Source: Streptomyces longhuiensis (GTDB lineage Bacteria > Actinomycetota > Actinomycetes > Streptomycetales > Streptomycetaceae). Taken from it: a stretch of DNA of 64,000 nucleotides. The stretch is taken from assembly GCF_020616555.1 (NCBI RefSeq), contig NZ_CP085173.1, positions 4,413,501 through 4,477,500 of the forward strand, written 5' to 3'. Made by a program: the position numbers and the translations under genes. This document shows, piece by piece, positions 17,856-26,195 of the stretch. The notes beneath the pieces are model-generated. The model worked only from the letters and a program-made list of their open reading frames with translations. It searched no databases and was not told the DNA's origin. Each line of letters opens with the position of its first letter. Position 1 is the stretch's first letter.

Positions 17856-18380
17856 GTGACGGAGTCCACAGAAGTGCTGGTCAGGCCAGGCGGCGAAGCG
17901 GATCTCGACGCTCTCACCGACCTCTACAACCACTATGTGCGTGAGACGCCGATCACCTTTGACACGACCGTCTTCACCCCGCAGGAGCGCCGTCCCTGGC
18001 TGCTCTCCCACCTTGAAGACGGCCGGCACCTGCTGCTGGTTGCCCAGGAACGCGATTCCGGCCGCATCCTCGGCTACGCGACCTCGGGCCCCTTCCGCGC
18101 GAAGGCGGCGTACGACACCTCGGTGGAGGTCAGCGTCTACTGCGCGCCCGACGCGGGCCGCCGCGGCATCGGCACCCAGCTCTACAAGGCGCTCTTCGAG
18201 GCGCTCGCGGGCGAGGACGTCCACCGCGCGTACGCGGGCATCACCCAGCCGAACGACGCCTCGGTCCGCCTGCACACCCGATTCGGCTTCACCTACGTCG
18301 GCACGTACCGCGAGGTCGGCCGCAAGTTCGACCGCTACTGGGACGTGGCCTGGTACGAGAAGCCGCTGAACGGGAGCTGA
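17856..18380 (+). CDS. GNAT acetyltransferase, phosphinothricin-acetyltransferase-like
   Basis: 174-residue N-acetyltransferase. GTG 17856 has GGGAGGT eight bases upstream. The fold's acetyl-CoA loop is CAPDAGRRGIGTQLYKALFEAL. LVRPGGEADLDALTDLYNHYVRETPITFDT is the usual N-terminus of the PAT/bar-like subgroup, and SVRLHTRFGFTYVGTYREVGRKFDRYWDVAWYEKPL the usual end. Members acetylate small amines such as phosphinothricin or methionine sulfoximine; the actual substrate here is unproven. It is divergent from hrdD. Confidence 0.85.
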   Translation: MTESTEVLVRPGGEADLDALTDLYNHYVRETPITFDTTVFTPQERRPWLLSHLEDGRHLLLVAQERDSGRILGYATSGPFRAKAAYDTSVEVSVYCAPDAGRRGIGTQLYKALFEALAGEDVHRAYAGITQPNDASVRLHTRFGFTYVGTYREVGRKFDRYWDVAWYEKPLNGS

Positions 18381-18438
18381 GCGACGCGGCCGAGTGCGCC
18401 CGCCCCCTCCCTCCGCCCATTGGGGGCCCGGCCACTCG

Positions 18439-19206
18439 CTACCCGAACTGCACGGACCTCTTCGCCAGCCCCATCCAGAACCCGTCGATCACGCTCCGCT
18501 GCGCGTCCAGCTCGCCGGCCCGGTCCGCCGCCCCCATCGTCACGAACAGCGGCGCGAAGTGTTCGGTCCGGGGGTGCGCCAGCGCACCCGCCGGGGACTT
18601 GTGGGTGAAGTCGAGCAGACCGTCCACGTCGCCGCTCTCCAGGGCGCGGTGCCCCCAGTCGTCGAACTCCGCCGACCAGGCCGGGATGCCGCCCTGCCGC
18701 AGCGCGGCGAGGTTGTGCGTGAAGAAGCCCGAGCCGACGATCAGGACCCCCTCGTCACGCAGCGGCGCGAGCTTGCGCCCGATGTCCATCAGCTTCTGCG
18801 GGTCGAGCGTCGGCATGGAGATCTGCAGGACCGGGATGTCGGCTCCGGGGTACATCTCGACGAGCGGGACGTACGCGCCGTGGTCGAGGCCGCGGTCCGG
18901 GATGTCCTGGACCGGGGTGCCGGGCCCACGCAGCAGCTTCCGTACGGAATCGGCCAGTTCGGGGGCGCCGGGGGCCCCGTACCGCACCTGGTAGTAGTGC
19001 TCGGGGAAGCCCCAGAAGTCGTAGACGAGCGGCACGGTCTCGGTGGCGCCGAGGGCGAGCGGGGCCTCCTCCCAGTGCGCGGAGACCATCAGGATCGCCC
19101 TGGGGCGCGGCAGTTCGGCCGACCACGCGGCGAGCTGGCCGGTCCACAGGTCGTCGTCGGCGAGCGGCGGCGCGCCGTGGCTGAGATAGAGGGCGGGCAT
19201 ACGCAT
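18439..19206 (-). CDS. Extradiol ring-cleavage dioxygenase, DODA (LigB/YgiD) type
   Basis: 255 residues. Non-haem metal dioxygenase of the class III extradiol superfamily. YLSHGAPPL supplies the first His ligand, SAHWEE the second. LDHGAYVPLVEMYPGADIPVLQISM and GSGFFTHNL carry the other conserved His residues. AGGAG lies seven bases upstream of ATG 19206. In the family the enzyme opens catechol-like rings such as DOPA, but many bacterial members have unknown substrates. It is divergent from a MarR gene across a gap with an AAGTCTCAA-type symmetric site. Confidence 0.85.
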   Translation of the reverse strand: MRMPALYLSHGAPPLADDDLWTGQLAAWSAELPRPRAILMVSAHWEEAPLALGATETVPLVYDFWGFPEHYYQVRYGAPGAPELADSVRKLLRGPGTPVQDIPDRGLDHGAYVPLVEMYPGADIPVLQISMPTLDPQKLMDIGRKLAPLRDEGVLIVGSGFFTHNLAALRQGGIPAWSAEFDDWGHRALESGDVDGLLDFTHKSPAGALAHPRTEHFAPLFVTMGAADRAGELDAQRSVIDGFWMGLAKRSVQFG

Positions 19207-19239
19207 GGCGACACTCCTGGATGACGTGACCCTGGATTA

Positions 19240-19253
19240 CTTGAAGTCTCAAG
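19240..19253. promoter_or_regulatory. Candidate MarR operator (dioxygenase/MarR gap)
   Basis: CTTGA-AGTC-TCAAG is an imperfect palindrome in the 110-base divergent region. Its core AAGTCTCAA (19244-19252) is repeated exactly upstream of the MFS gene at 21383-21391, suggesting one regulator controls both. Confidence 0.5.
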
Positions 19254-19316
19254 CTATGCCAACAGAGTAGCTCCGGGTTGTTTAATCTTCAAGAAGGAGG
19301 TACGTACAGTGGACCC

Positions 19317-19820
19317 ATGACGACGGGACCCACCCAAGCCCCTCGCTGGCTCTCGGACGAGGAACAGTGCACCTGGCAGGCGTATCTCCATGCGACCACG
19401 CTGCTGGAGGACCACCTCGACCGCCAACTCCAGCGGGACGCGGGCATGCCGCACATCTACTACGGGCTGCTCGTCCAGCTCTCCGAGGCGCCGCGCCGGC
19501 GTCTGCGCATGACCGAGCTGGCCATGAACGCGAAGATCACCCGCTCTCGCCTCTCCCACGCCGTCGCGCGCCTGGAGAAGAACGGCTGGGTGCGCCGCGA
19601 GGACTGCCCCTCCGACAAGCGCGGCCAGCTGGCGTGCCTCACGGACGAGGGGCACGAGGTCCTGACGCGGACGGCGCCGGGTCATGTCACCGCCGTCCGG
19701 CAGGCGCTCTTCGACCGACTCTCCCCGGAACAGCAGAAGTCCCTCGGCGAGATCATGAGGATCGTCGCCGAGGGACTTCAGCCGAAGGAGGCGGGGGCGG
19801 ATCTCCCCTGGCTCCGGTAG
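19317..19820 (+). CDS. MarR-family transcriptional regulator
   Basis: 167 residues with a winged-helix core (LRMTELAMNAKITRSRLSHAVARLEKNGWVRREDCPSDKRGQLACLTDEGHEVL). It is divergent from the dioxygenase and convergent with a DHA2 transporter that carries the same operator-like core upstream. The start is odd. A perfect AAGGAGG lies 17 bases before ATG 19317, too far for it, but at the right distance for GTG 19309. That GTG opens a three-codon frame ending TGA, overlapping this ATG. See findings. Confidence 0.88.
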   Translation: MTTGPTQAPRWLSDEEQCTWQAYLHATTLLEDHLDRQLQRDAGMPHIYYGLLVQLSEAPRRRLRMTELAMNAKITRSRLSHAVARLEKNGWVRREDCPSDKRGQLACLTDEGHEVLTRTAPGHVTAVRQALFDRLSPEQQKSLGEIMRIVAEGLQPKEAGADLPWLR

Positions 19821-19841
19821 TGCCCCGGGTCTTCTACGGGG

Positions 19842-21371
19842 TCAGTGCGCGATCACCGGGATCTGCACCTCGTCCTGCGCGTCCTCCGTGGAGCCGGAGG
19901 CCTTCGGGGCGGCACTGCCCGGGACACCCGTGTTGATGAGGGTGAGGGCGATCGTCGCCGCCACGGCCAGGATGCCGACGGCCCACCAGATGGCGTGGGT
20001 GTAGCCGTTCACCATGGCCTGCGCCTGGAGGAGCTTGGCGTTGGTGGCGCCGGCCGCGTGCGCGGCGACGTAGGCGGTGGTCGCCGACGCGGCGATCGTG
20101 TTCAGCAGGGCCGTACCGATGGCGCCACCGACCTGCTGCGAGGTGTTGACCATCGCGGAGGCGACACCGGCGTCACGCGGCTCGACACCGTGCGTGGCCA
20201 GGGACATGGCGGGCATGAACGCCGTACCCATGCCGAGGCCGAGCAGCAGCTGCGCCGGCAGGATCAGGAACGGGTACGAGGAGTCGATCTCCAGCTGCGT
20301 CAGGAGCAGCATGCCGAGCGCCGCGACCAGGAAGCCGGGGCCCATGAGCAGCCGCGGGGGGACCCGCGTCATGAGCCGGGCGCCGATCTGCGTGGAGCCC
20401 GTGATCATGCCGACGATCATCGGCAGGAACGCGAAGCCGGTGGTCACCGGCGAGTAGCCGCGGACGACCTGGAGGTAGTACGTCAGGAAGAGGAACAGGC
20501 CGAACATCGAGATGACGGCGAGACCGAGCGACATGTAGACGCCGCCGCGGTTGCGGTCGAGCAGGACGCGCAGCGGCAGCAGCGGCGAGCGGACCTTGGA
20601 CTCGGTGAAGACGAACCCGAGCAGCAGCACGGCGGAGGCCACGAACAGGCCGACCGTCACGGCGTCGGACCAGCCGTTGGACTCGGCGCGCGTGAAGCCG
20701 TACACCAGGGAGACCAGGCCGAGGGTCGACAGGACGACGCCCGGGATGTCGAGCGACGAGCGGTTACGGGAACCGGCCGGCTCACGGATGACGAAGTAGG
20801 CACCCGCGGCCGCGATGATCGCGAACGGGATGTTCACGAAGAACGTCCAGCGCCAGTCCAGGTACTCGGTGAGGAAGCCGCCGAGGATCAGGCCGACGGC
20901 GCCACCGCCACCGGCGATCGCACCGTAGATGCCGAACGCCTTGGCGCGCTCCTTGGCGTCGGTGAACATCACCGCGAGCAGGGAGAGCGCGGCGGGCGCG
21001 AGCAGCGCGCCGAACACGCCCTGGAGGGCGCGGGCGCCGAGCATCATGGCCTCGCCCTGGGCCGCGCCGCCGAGCGCGGACGCGAAGGCGAAGCCGAGCA
21101 GGCCGGTGACGAAGGTCCGCTTACGGCCCCACATGTCGGCGATGCGGCCGCCGAACAGGAGCAGTCCGCCGAAGGCGAGCGCGTAGGCCGTGATGACCCA
21201 CTGCTTGTTTCCGTCGGAGATGCCGAGGTCCTGCTGGGCCCACGGCAGCGCGATGTTCACGATGGTCGCGTCGAGCACGACCATCAGCTGGGCGAGCGCG
21301 ATGAAGACGAGCGCCTTCCAGCGCATGGGGTCTGCCTGGGGCAGATCTATTTTTGGCAAGGGGGTAGCCAC
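19842..21371 (-). CDS. MFS antiporter, DHA2 (14-helix) type
   Basis: 509-residue exporter starting at GTG 21371 (VATPLPKIDLPQADPMRWKALVFIALAQLMVVLDATIVNIALPWAQ). The conserved VLDATIVNIALP of helix 1, GGRIADMWGRKRTF of loop 2-3 and GGGGAVGLILGGFLTEYLDWRWTFFVNIP of helices 5-6 place it in the DHA2 group. The C-terminal tail is short and hydrophilic. A TetR gene lies 109 bases upstream on the same strand, and a MarR gene converges downstream. Confidence 0.9.
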   Translation of the reverse strand: MATPLPKIDLPQADPMRWKALVFIALAQLMVVLDATIVNIALPWAQQDLGISDGNKQWVITAYALAFGGLLLFGGRIADMWGRKRTFVTGLLGFAFASALGGAAQGEAMMLGARALQGVFGALLAPAALSLLAVMFTDAKERAKAFGIYGAIAGGGGAVGLILGGFLTEYLDWRWTFFVNIPFAIIAAAGAYFVIREPAGSRNRSSLDIPGVVLSTLGLVSLVYGFTRAESNGWSDAVTVGLFVASAVLLLGFVFTESKVRSPLLPLRVLLDRNRGGVYMSLGLAVISMFGLFLFLTYYLQVVRGYSPVTTGFAFLPMIVGMITGSTQIGARLMTRVPPRLLMGPGFLVAALGMLLLTQLEIDSSYPFLILPAQLLLGLGMGTAFMPAMSLATHGVEPRDAGVASAMVNTSQQVGGAIGTALLNTIAASATTAYVAAHAAGATNAKLLQAQAMVNGYTHAIWWAVGILAVAATIALTLINTGVPGSAAPKASGSTEDAQDEVQIPVIAH

Positions 21372-21382
21372 TACGGCACTCC

Positions 21383-21391
21383 AAGTCTCAA
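21383..21391. promoter_or_regulatory. AAGTCTCAA motif upstream of the MFS gene
   Basis: Exact repeat of the core found between the dioxygenase and MarR genes. It lies 11 bases upstream of the transporter start in an AT-richer patch, so it could overlap the promoter. Confidence 0.4.
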
Positions 21392-21480
21392 ATAAGCGTG
21401 AAATATCGGGCGTTACAGAAGCTGCTGAGGATGCTGGTGGGCTCCGCCGACGAGCCGGCGACGGCGGGGCGCGGGGTGGA

Positions 21481-22152
21481 TCAGGCCTGCCGGAGGTCCT
21501 CCAGAGTCGCGGGCGCACCCGGAAGCTCCGAGCGGGCCGGTGCCATCAGGCCGTCGAGGAACAGCTGCAGATGACGGTGGACGAAGCGGTCGATGTCCAG
21601 GCAGGCGATGCCGGGCAGCGGACGGGTGAGCTGGGAGAGGGCGACCATCAGATCTCCGACGGCGATGTCGGTGCGCAGCCGGCCGGCCGCGCGGGCCCGC
21701 TCCATGAGGCCCTCGGTGCCGGCCTCGAGCCGGTCGCGGGCGGCCAGCAGATCGGGGTGGTCCTTGTCGAAGCCGGCCGTGAGCATCGGGCACAGGGCGC
21801 CGATCCGCTCGTCGGCGGCCGCGTGCACGAACGTCCGCAGGGCGCCGAAGGAGGCGTCCGGGTCGGCGTCCGCGACGGCGAGCGCCCGTTCGGCGTGTTC
21901 GGTGACGCTGTCCATGACGGACAGGACGACGTGCCGGAGCAGGTCGGCGCGGTCCGCGAAGTGCCGGTAGACCGTGGCGTTGCCGACTCCCGCGCGGCGG
22001 GCGATCTCGTCGATCGGCACCTCGGCCCCGAACTCGACGACCATCTCGCGAGCGGCGGCGACGATCCGCTCCCTGTTGCGCAGGGCGTCGGCACGCGGCT
22101 TGGGCACGCGCTTCCCCGTCGCGGGTGCGGTGGTGGTGGCTGCGGCGCTCAC
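21481..22152 (-). CDS. TetR-family transcriptional regulator
   Basis: 223 residues. The helix-turn-helix is ALRNRERIVAAAREMVVEFGAEVPIDEIARRAGVGNATVYRHFADRADLLRHVV. The C-terminal part resembles the SbtR-like TetR ligand domain (ERIGALCPMLTAGFDKDHPDLLAARDRLEAGTEGLMERARAAGRLRTDI). It lies immediately upstream of the DHA2 transporter on the same strand, so co-transcription or local repression of the exporter is likely. Confidence 0.88.
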   Translation of the reverse strand: MSAAATTTAPATGKRVPKPRADALRNRERIVAAAREMVVEFGAEVPIDEIARRAGVGNATVYRHFADRADLLRHVVLSVMDSVTEHAERALAVADADPDASFGALRTFVHAAADERIGALCPMLTAGFDKDHPDLLAARDRLEAGTEGLMERARAAGRLRTDIAVGDLMVALSQLTRPLPGIACLDIDRFVHRHLQLFLDGLMAPARSELPGAPATLEDLRQA

Positions 22153-22356
22153 GATTCTGGCTCCTTCCGGCGGACGTTGCGGTCATTCTCCGTTGCCCGC
22201 TCGTTCCGGGGAGTGAGTCCCCGTTTCGTGCGGACGTAGGGCTAAACGGGGAAGGCCTCCCCGGTTATTTCCCGGCATTCGTGTGACCTGAGTCACGTCT
22301 TCGAGAAACCCACGATCGGCGCACCCAGCGAGCGGCCCGGCACACCCCGTCACAGG

Positions 22357-23694
22357 GTGATCGAAGGACGCAGCCCGTTCCCGGAGCTGCCGGGGACCGA
22401 GGGCGAGGCGATCTCATTGCGGCACCGCATACGCAGGGCCCGGCGCAGCGCGGGGCTCGCGGGGCTCACCGCCGTGGCCCTCGCCGTCACCACCTCTGCG
22501 AGTACGGGCCGCTTCATGGAACAGTCACCGTCCCCGTCCGGTTCGGGCTCCACGTCCCGGTCCCGGCCGGCCGCGCTGAACCCCTGCATGATCGAGGGGG
22601 CGATGGGTGTACAGATGTCGGAAGGCGTGCCCACACAGTCGGGTTACGCCCGCTCCACGGGCACCGTCCACGCCCTGAACCTCATGGTCGACTTCCCCGA
22701 CGCCCACGGTGAGGGCACCGCGCTCGACCGCCTCGGCGAGTTCTTCCCGCAGACCCGGGACTGGTTCCGCACCGCGTCGTACGGGAAGCTCGACTACCGC
22801 CCGGAGGCGCCGATCCGGCACTGGCTGCGCATGCCGAAGACGTTCGCCGCGTACGGGATAGAACGGGGCGCGCCCTTCGACCCCGGCTACCGCGACCTCA
22901 TCGACGACATAGTGGCCAAGGCCGACCCGGACGTGGACTTCCGCGACTACGACCTGATCAACATCCTGGTCACCCCGAACGCCGGCCCCTCGGCCCTGGA
23001 CACGGTGCTGTCCGTGACGTTCGCCGGCAACCACGACGCGCCGGTCGCCGACGGCGTCCCGATCGCCAACGCGTCGTTCGTCTACAGCCGCCAGGACGAC
23101 GGCTCGGGCTCGTACTCCGAGACCGGATACCGCGTACTCCCCCACGAGAACGGCCACACGTTCGGCCTGCCCGACCTCTACACCCAGGACGGCGGCGGCG
23201 CCGTCGGGCACTGGGACATCATGAGCGAGGACTGGGGGGCCGACAACGACCTCCTCGGCTGGCACAAGTGGAAGCTCGGCTGGCTCGGGGACGACCAGAT
23301 CAGCTGCGCGTCGGCGCACGGCACGAGCGAGCACGTCCTCACCCCGCTCGGCCGCCGGGGCGGCCTGAAGCTCACCTTCGTACCGCTCACCGCCAAGACC
23401 GGGTACGCGATCGAGGTCCGCACGCGCGCGGGCAACGACGAGGCGGTGTGCCGGCCCGGCGTCCTCATCTACCGGGTCGACGCCGGAGTCGACACCGGCC
23501 ACGGCCCGGTCACCGTCGAGGACGCCACCCAGGACAGCGGCGGCTGCACCCGCAGTCCGAACGTCCACGCGGAACTCTCCGACGCCGCTTTCACCCCCGG
23601 CGAGACCTTCAAGGACCCCAGGACAGGGGTGAAGATCAAGGTCGTGGCGGCGGACCTGAAGGGGGACTACCGGGTGCTGGTCACGCGGAAGTGA
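22357..23694 (+). CDS. Secreted M6-type zinc metalloprotease
   Basis: 445 residues. A basic N-terminus and hydrophobic stretch (RSAGLAGLTAVALAVTTSAS) indicate export. The domain begins VHALNLMVDFPDAHGEGTALDRLGEFFPQTRDWFRTASYGKLDYRP, the usual start of immune-inhibitor-A/M6 proteases. The zinc site is HENGHTFGLPD (HExxH with a downstream Asp), followed by DIMSED (Met-turn like). GTG 22357 has only a weak ribosome site, so the start is uncertain. The last codons lie inside a 48-bp tandem repeat array. Confidence 0.85.
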   Translation: MIEGRSPFPELPGTEGEAISLRHRIRRARRSAGLAGLTAVALAVTTSASTGRFMEQSPSPSGSGSTSRSRPAALNPCMIEGAMGVQMSEGVPTQSGYARSTGTVHALNLMVDFPDAHGEGTALDRLGEFFPQTRDWFRTASYGKLDYRPEAPIRHWLRMPKTFAAYGIERGAPFDPGYRDLIDDIVAKADPDVDFRDYDLINILVTPNAGPSALDTVLSVTFAGNHDAPVADGVPIANASFVYSRQDDGSGSYSETGYRVLPHENGHTFGLPDLYTQDGGGAVGHWDIMSEDWGADNDLLGWHKWKLGWLGDDQISCASAHGTSEHVLTPLGRRGGLKLTFVPLTAKTGYAIEVRTRAGNDEAVCRPGVLIYRVDAGVDTGHGPVTVEDATQDSGGCTRSPNVHAELSDAAFTPGETFKDPRTGVKIKVVAADLKGDYRVLVTRK

Positions 23695-24035
23695 CGCAGC
23701 CTGGGCCAGGGGGACCACGGGGTACCGGTCACGCACACACGACCTGACCCAAACCAGGGAGACCACAGAAGGCTGGTCACCCGCACACGACCTGCCTCAA
23801 ACAAGGGGACCACCGGGTGCCGGTCACGCGGAAGCGACGCAGCCCGGGCCAGGGGGACCACCGGGCGCCGGTCACGCGGAAGCGACGCAGCCCGGGCCAG
23901 GGGGACCACGGGGTGCCGGTCACGCACACACGGCCTGACCCACACCAGGGAGACCACAGAAAGCTGGTCACCCGCACACGACCTGCCTCAAACCAGGGGA
24001 TCACCGGGTGCAGGTCACGCGGAGGCGACCTGGCC
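23679..24035. repeat. 48-bp tandem repeat, seven and a half units
   Basis: Units start GGTCACGC or GGTCACCC at 23679, 23727, 23775, 23822, 23870, 23918, 23966 and 24013 (47 or 48 bases each). Units alternate in type, giving a higher-order period of about 191 bases. The first unit contains the protease's last codons and stop, the last reaches the stop of the acyl-CoA ligase. No gene is seen in the array. It looks like serial duplication of the protease gene end. Confidence 0.9.
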
Positions 24036-25756
24036 TAGGCGGAGGCAGTGGGCGCACCCGGCGCCGGGCGGACGGCCTCGCCCACCGGCCCGCGCAGCTC
24101 CCGCTTCAGGAGCTTGCCCGTGGCGTTGCGCGGGAGCGGGGCGTCCCGCAGGAGCACGTGCGCCGGGACCTTGAACGCCGCGAGCGACTTGGCGACGTGC
24201 GCCCTGACCGCGTCGGCGTCCAGCTCCGACCCGGGCCGTACCTGCACGACCGCGGCGACCTCCTCGCCGAGCACGGGGTGCGGCACGCCGAGCACCGCCG
24301 CGTCGAGGACGTCCGGATGGTCGTGCAGGACGGCCTCCACCTCCACGCAGTACACGTTCTCGCCACCCCGGATCACCATGTCCTTGATCCGGTCGACCAC
24401 GCTGACCCGCCCGTCCCGCAGCGTCGCCAGATCCCCGGTCCTGAACCAGCCGCCCGGCGCGAAGGCCGCGGCTGTCGCCGCCTCGTCGCGCCAGTAACCG
24501 CGTATCACCGACTGCCCGCGCAGCCACAGCTCCCCCACCTCGCCGTCGGCGACAGCCTCGCCGCCGGGCCCGGCGACCCGCACCTCCACGGCCGGCGCGG
24601 GCCTGCCCACGCTCTCCGGGTGGGCCCGGTACTCCGCACCGAAGTTGGCGGTGACCCCGCCGAGCGTCTCCGTCAGGCCATATCCGTTACGGGGCTCCAC
24701 CCGCTCCCCGAACCGGGCGGTGAGGCGGGCCACCAGGTCGGGCGGCGCGGCGGCGCCGCCGGTGTTGAACATGGTGAGCGTCGGCATCTCGTCGCCCGCG
24801 GCCTCGGCGGCCTCCAGCAGTTGCAGCGCGGTCGCGGGCACACCGCCGTAGTTGGTGATCCCGTGCTCCCGGATCGCCTGGAGCGCCTTGGCCGCGTCCC
24901 ACTTGCGCAGCAGGACGAGCGTGCCGCCCGCCGCCATCGCCGCGTAGAACCCGGTGAACGCGGCGACATGGAAGAAAGGGAAGGTGAGCAGGGCGACGGG
25001 CGTGGGCCCCTGCCCGGGAATCTGCCCACGCCGCAGAGCCGAAAGGGCCGCGAAATAACGGGGGTTGGCGATGGCGCCGACATGTGCGCGGTGCGTGGCG
25101 ACAGCTCCCTTGGGCCGCCCGGTGGTCCCGGAGGTGTAGATGATGGTGGCGTCGTCGTCGGGCCGGACGTCGACGTCGGGCGGCCCGAGCGCGGGATCGG
25201 CGACGGGCAGGTCCTCGTACCGCTCGGCCCGGGCGCCGGGGAGGTCGCCGTCGTGATGGAAGACGAGGGTCCAAGGCCGCGCCTCCCCCTCCCTCCCGGC
25301 CAGCCACGGCTGGACGCGCTCCAGCCGCTCGCCGTCGACGAGCAGCACGCCCGGCTCGCAGTCGTCGAGGGCGTACGTGAACTCGCCGGCGGTCCACCAG
25401 GCATTCAGCGGAACGGCTACCAGGCCCGCCAACTGGGCGGCCCAGAAGGCGATCTGCCACTCGGGGTGGTTGCGCATGGCGACCACGGCACGGTCGCCGG
25501 GCCGCAGCCCGTACACGTCCACGAAGCGGCGGGCGAGCGCGGACGCCTCGGCGAAGAACTCCCCGTAGGTGAGCCGCCCGCTCGCGGCGATCAGGAAGGG
25601 CGTGTCCCCGTAGGCCCAGGTCGTCTCGACGAACTCACGCAGGGTCCGCGGCCCGTCGGCGTACTCGGGCCCACCGCTCTCGCCGCGCACGACGGCGAAG
25701 GGTGCGCCGGGTGCGGTGAGCAGGTCGACAGCGGGGTCGGCGGGTTGCGGCTCCAT
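24035..25756 (-). CDS. AMP-forming acyl-CoA synthetase / ligase
   Basis: About 573 residues from ATG 25756 (GGAAGGGG upstream); an earlier GTG/ATG start at 25810 would add 18. Member of the adenylate-forming superfamily that activates a carboxylic acid with ATP and joins it to CoA. The AMP/phosphate loop is TIIYTSGTTGRPKGAV. The A5 motif is NGYGLTETLGG, the hinge ends GGWFRTGDLATL...VVDRIKDMVIRGGENVYCVEVE, and the C-terminal Lys motif is LPRNATGKLLKREL. It is probably a medium- or long-chain fatty-acid ligase; specificity is not readable. Confidence 0.9.
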   Translation of the reverse strand: MEPQPADPAVDLLTAPGAPFAVVRGESGGPEYADGPRTLREFVETTWAYGDTPFLIAASGRLTYGEFFAEASALARRFVDVYGLRPGDRAVVAMRNHPEWQIAFWAAQLAGLVAVPLNAWWTAGEFTYALDDCEPGVLLVDGERLERVQPWLAGREGEARPWTLVFHHDGDLPGARAERYEDLPVADPALGPPDVDVRPDDDATIIYTSGTTGRPKGAVATHRAHVGAIANPRYFAALSALRRGQIPGQGPTPVALLTFPFFHVAAFTGFYAAMAAGGTLVLLRKWDAAKALQAIREHGITNYGGVPATALQLLEAAEAAGDEMPTLTMFNTGGAAAPPDLVARLTARFGERVEPRNGYGLTETLGGVTANFGAEYRAHPESVGRPAPAVEVRVAGPGGEAVADGEVGELWLRGQSVIRGYWRDEAATAAAFAPGGWFRTGDLATLRDGRVSVVDRIKDMVIRGGENVYCVEVEAVLHDHPDVLDAAVLGVPHPVLGEEVAAVVQVRPGSELDADAVRAHVAKSLAAFKVPAHVLLRDAPLPRNATGKLLKRELRGPVGEAVRPAPGAPTASA

Positions 25757-25810
25757 GGACAAGGCCCCTTCCAACTGGCCGGACACGATCTTCAGGCGTT
25801 CACGATCCAC

Positions 25811-25866
25811 AGGCGTTAGGCGTTAGGCGTTAGGCGTTAGGCGTTAGGCGTTAGGCGTTAGGCGTT
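25811..25866. repeat. Perfect heptamer tandem repeat, eight copies
   Basis: AGGCGTT is repeated eight times without error between the ligase start and the tRNA gene. Length may vary between strains by slippage. Confidence 0.97.
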
Positions 25867-26032
25867 ACGGACGCTACGTCGCCGGTGGCGCGTGTCACAG
25901 GGGGATCCCCAAGATCTCCGCGAGACCTCCGGCGCCGACCACCTCGACCCGCCCCGGATCCGGCCTCGGCCCGGACCGCGAAACACGAGCGAGCCCCGAC
26001 GATCGCATCCGCTACCCTGTCAGTGGTCGCAC

Positions 26033-26105
26033 GCCTTCGTAGCTCAGGGGATAGAGCACCGCTCTCCTAAAGCGGGTGTCGCAGGTTCGAATCCTGCCGG
26101 GGGCA
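26033..26105 (+). tRNA. tRNA-Arg (anticodon CCT), target of element integration
   Basis: A full 73-base cloverleaf can be drawn. The acceptor is GCCTTCG with CGGGGGC, the D stem GCTC/GAGC, and the anticodon stem CCGCT/AGCGG around CTCCTAA with CCT anticodon. The T arm is GCAGG-TTCGAAT-CCTGC and the discriminator A. CCA is not encoded beyond CC. Its 3' 42 bases recur at 38122 and 45791, so the gene is regenerated by the integrated element. Confidence 0.95.
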
Positions 26106-26107
26106 CC
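26064..26107. other. attL of element 1 (44-bp tRNA-Arg 3' end)
   Basis: Begins CTCCTAAAGCGGGTG and runs to the tRNA 3' end. The same 44 bases occur at 38122-38165 and 45791-45834, defining the ends of two tandem elements. The crossover segment includes the anticodon loop, as usual for tyrosine integrases at tRNA genes. Confidence 0.9.
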
Positions 26108-26112
26108 GACAG

Positions 26113-26153
26113 AAGGGCCAGTTCGGAGGCTTGATCCTCTCGAACTGGCCCTT
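26113..26153. terminator. Hairpin downstream of tRNA-Arg
   Basis: AAGGGCCAGTTCG and its complement form a 13-bp stem. A near-identical hairpin follows the third att copy (45840-45880), which shows that the same sequence flanks both outer boundaries. Confidence 0.8.
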
Positions 26154-26168
26154 CGTCATGATCGCGGC

Positions 26169-26186
26169 CGTGCCACACACGTGCCA
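26169..26186. other. Integrase arm-type site, left end of element 1
   Basis: CGTGCCAC-ACA-CGTGCCA. The matching site CGTGCCAC-TCT-CGTGCCA is at 37999-38016 near the right end. A degraded version follows the third att copy at 45896. The role as integrase-binding arms is inferred from position. Confidence 0.5.
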
Positions 26187-26195
26187 CAACGTGCG

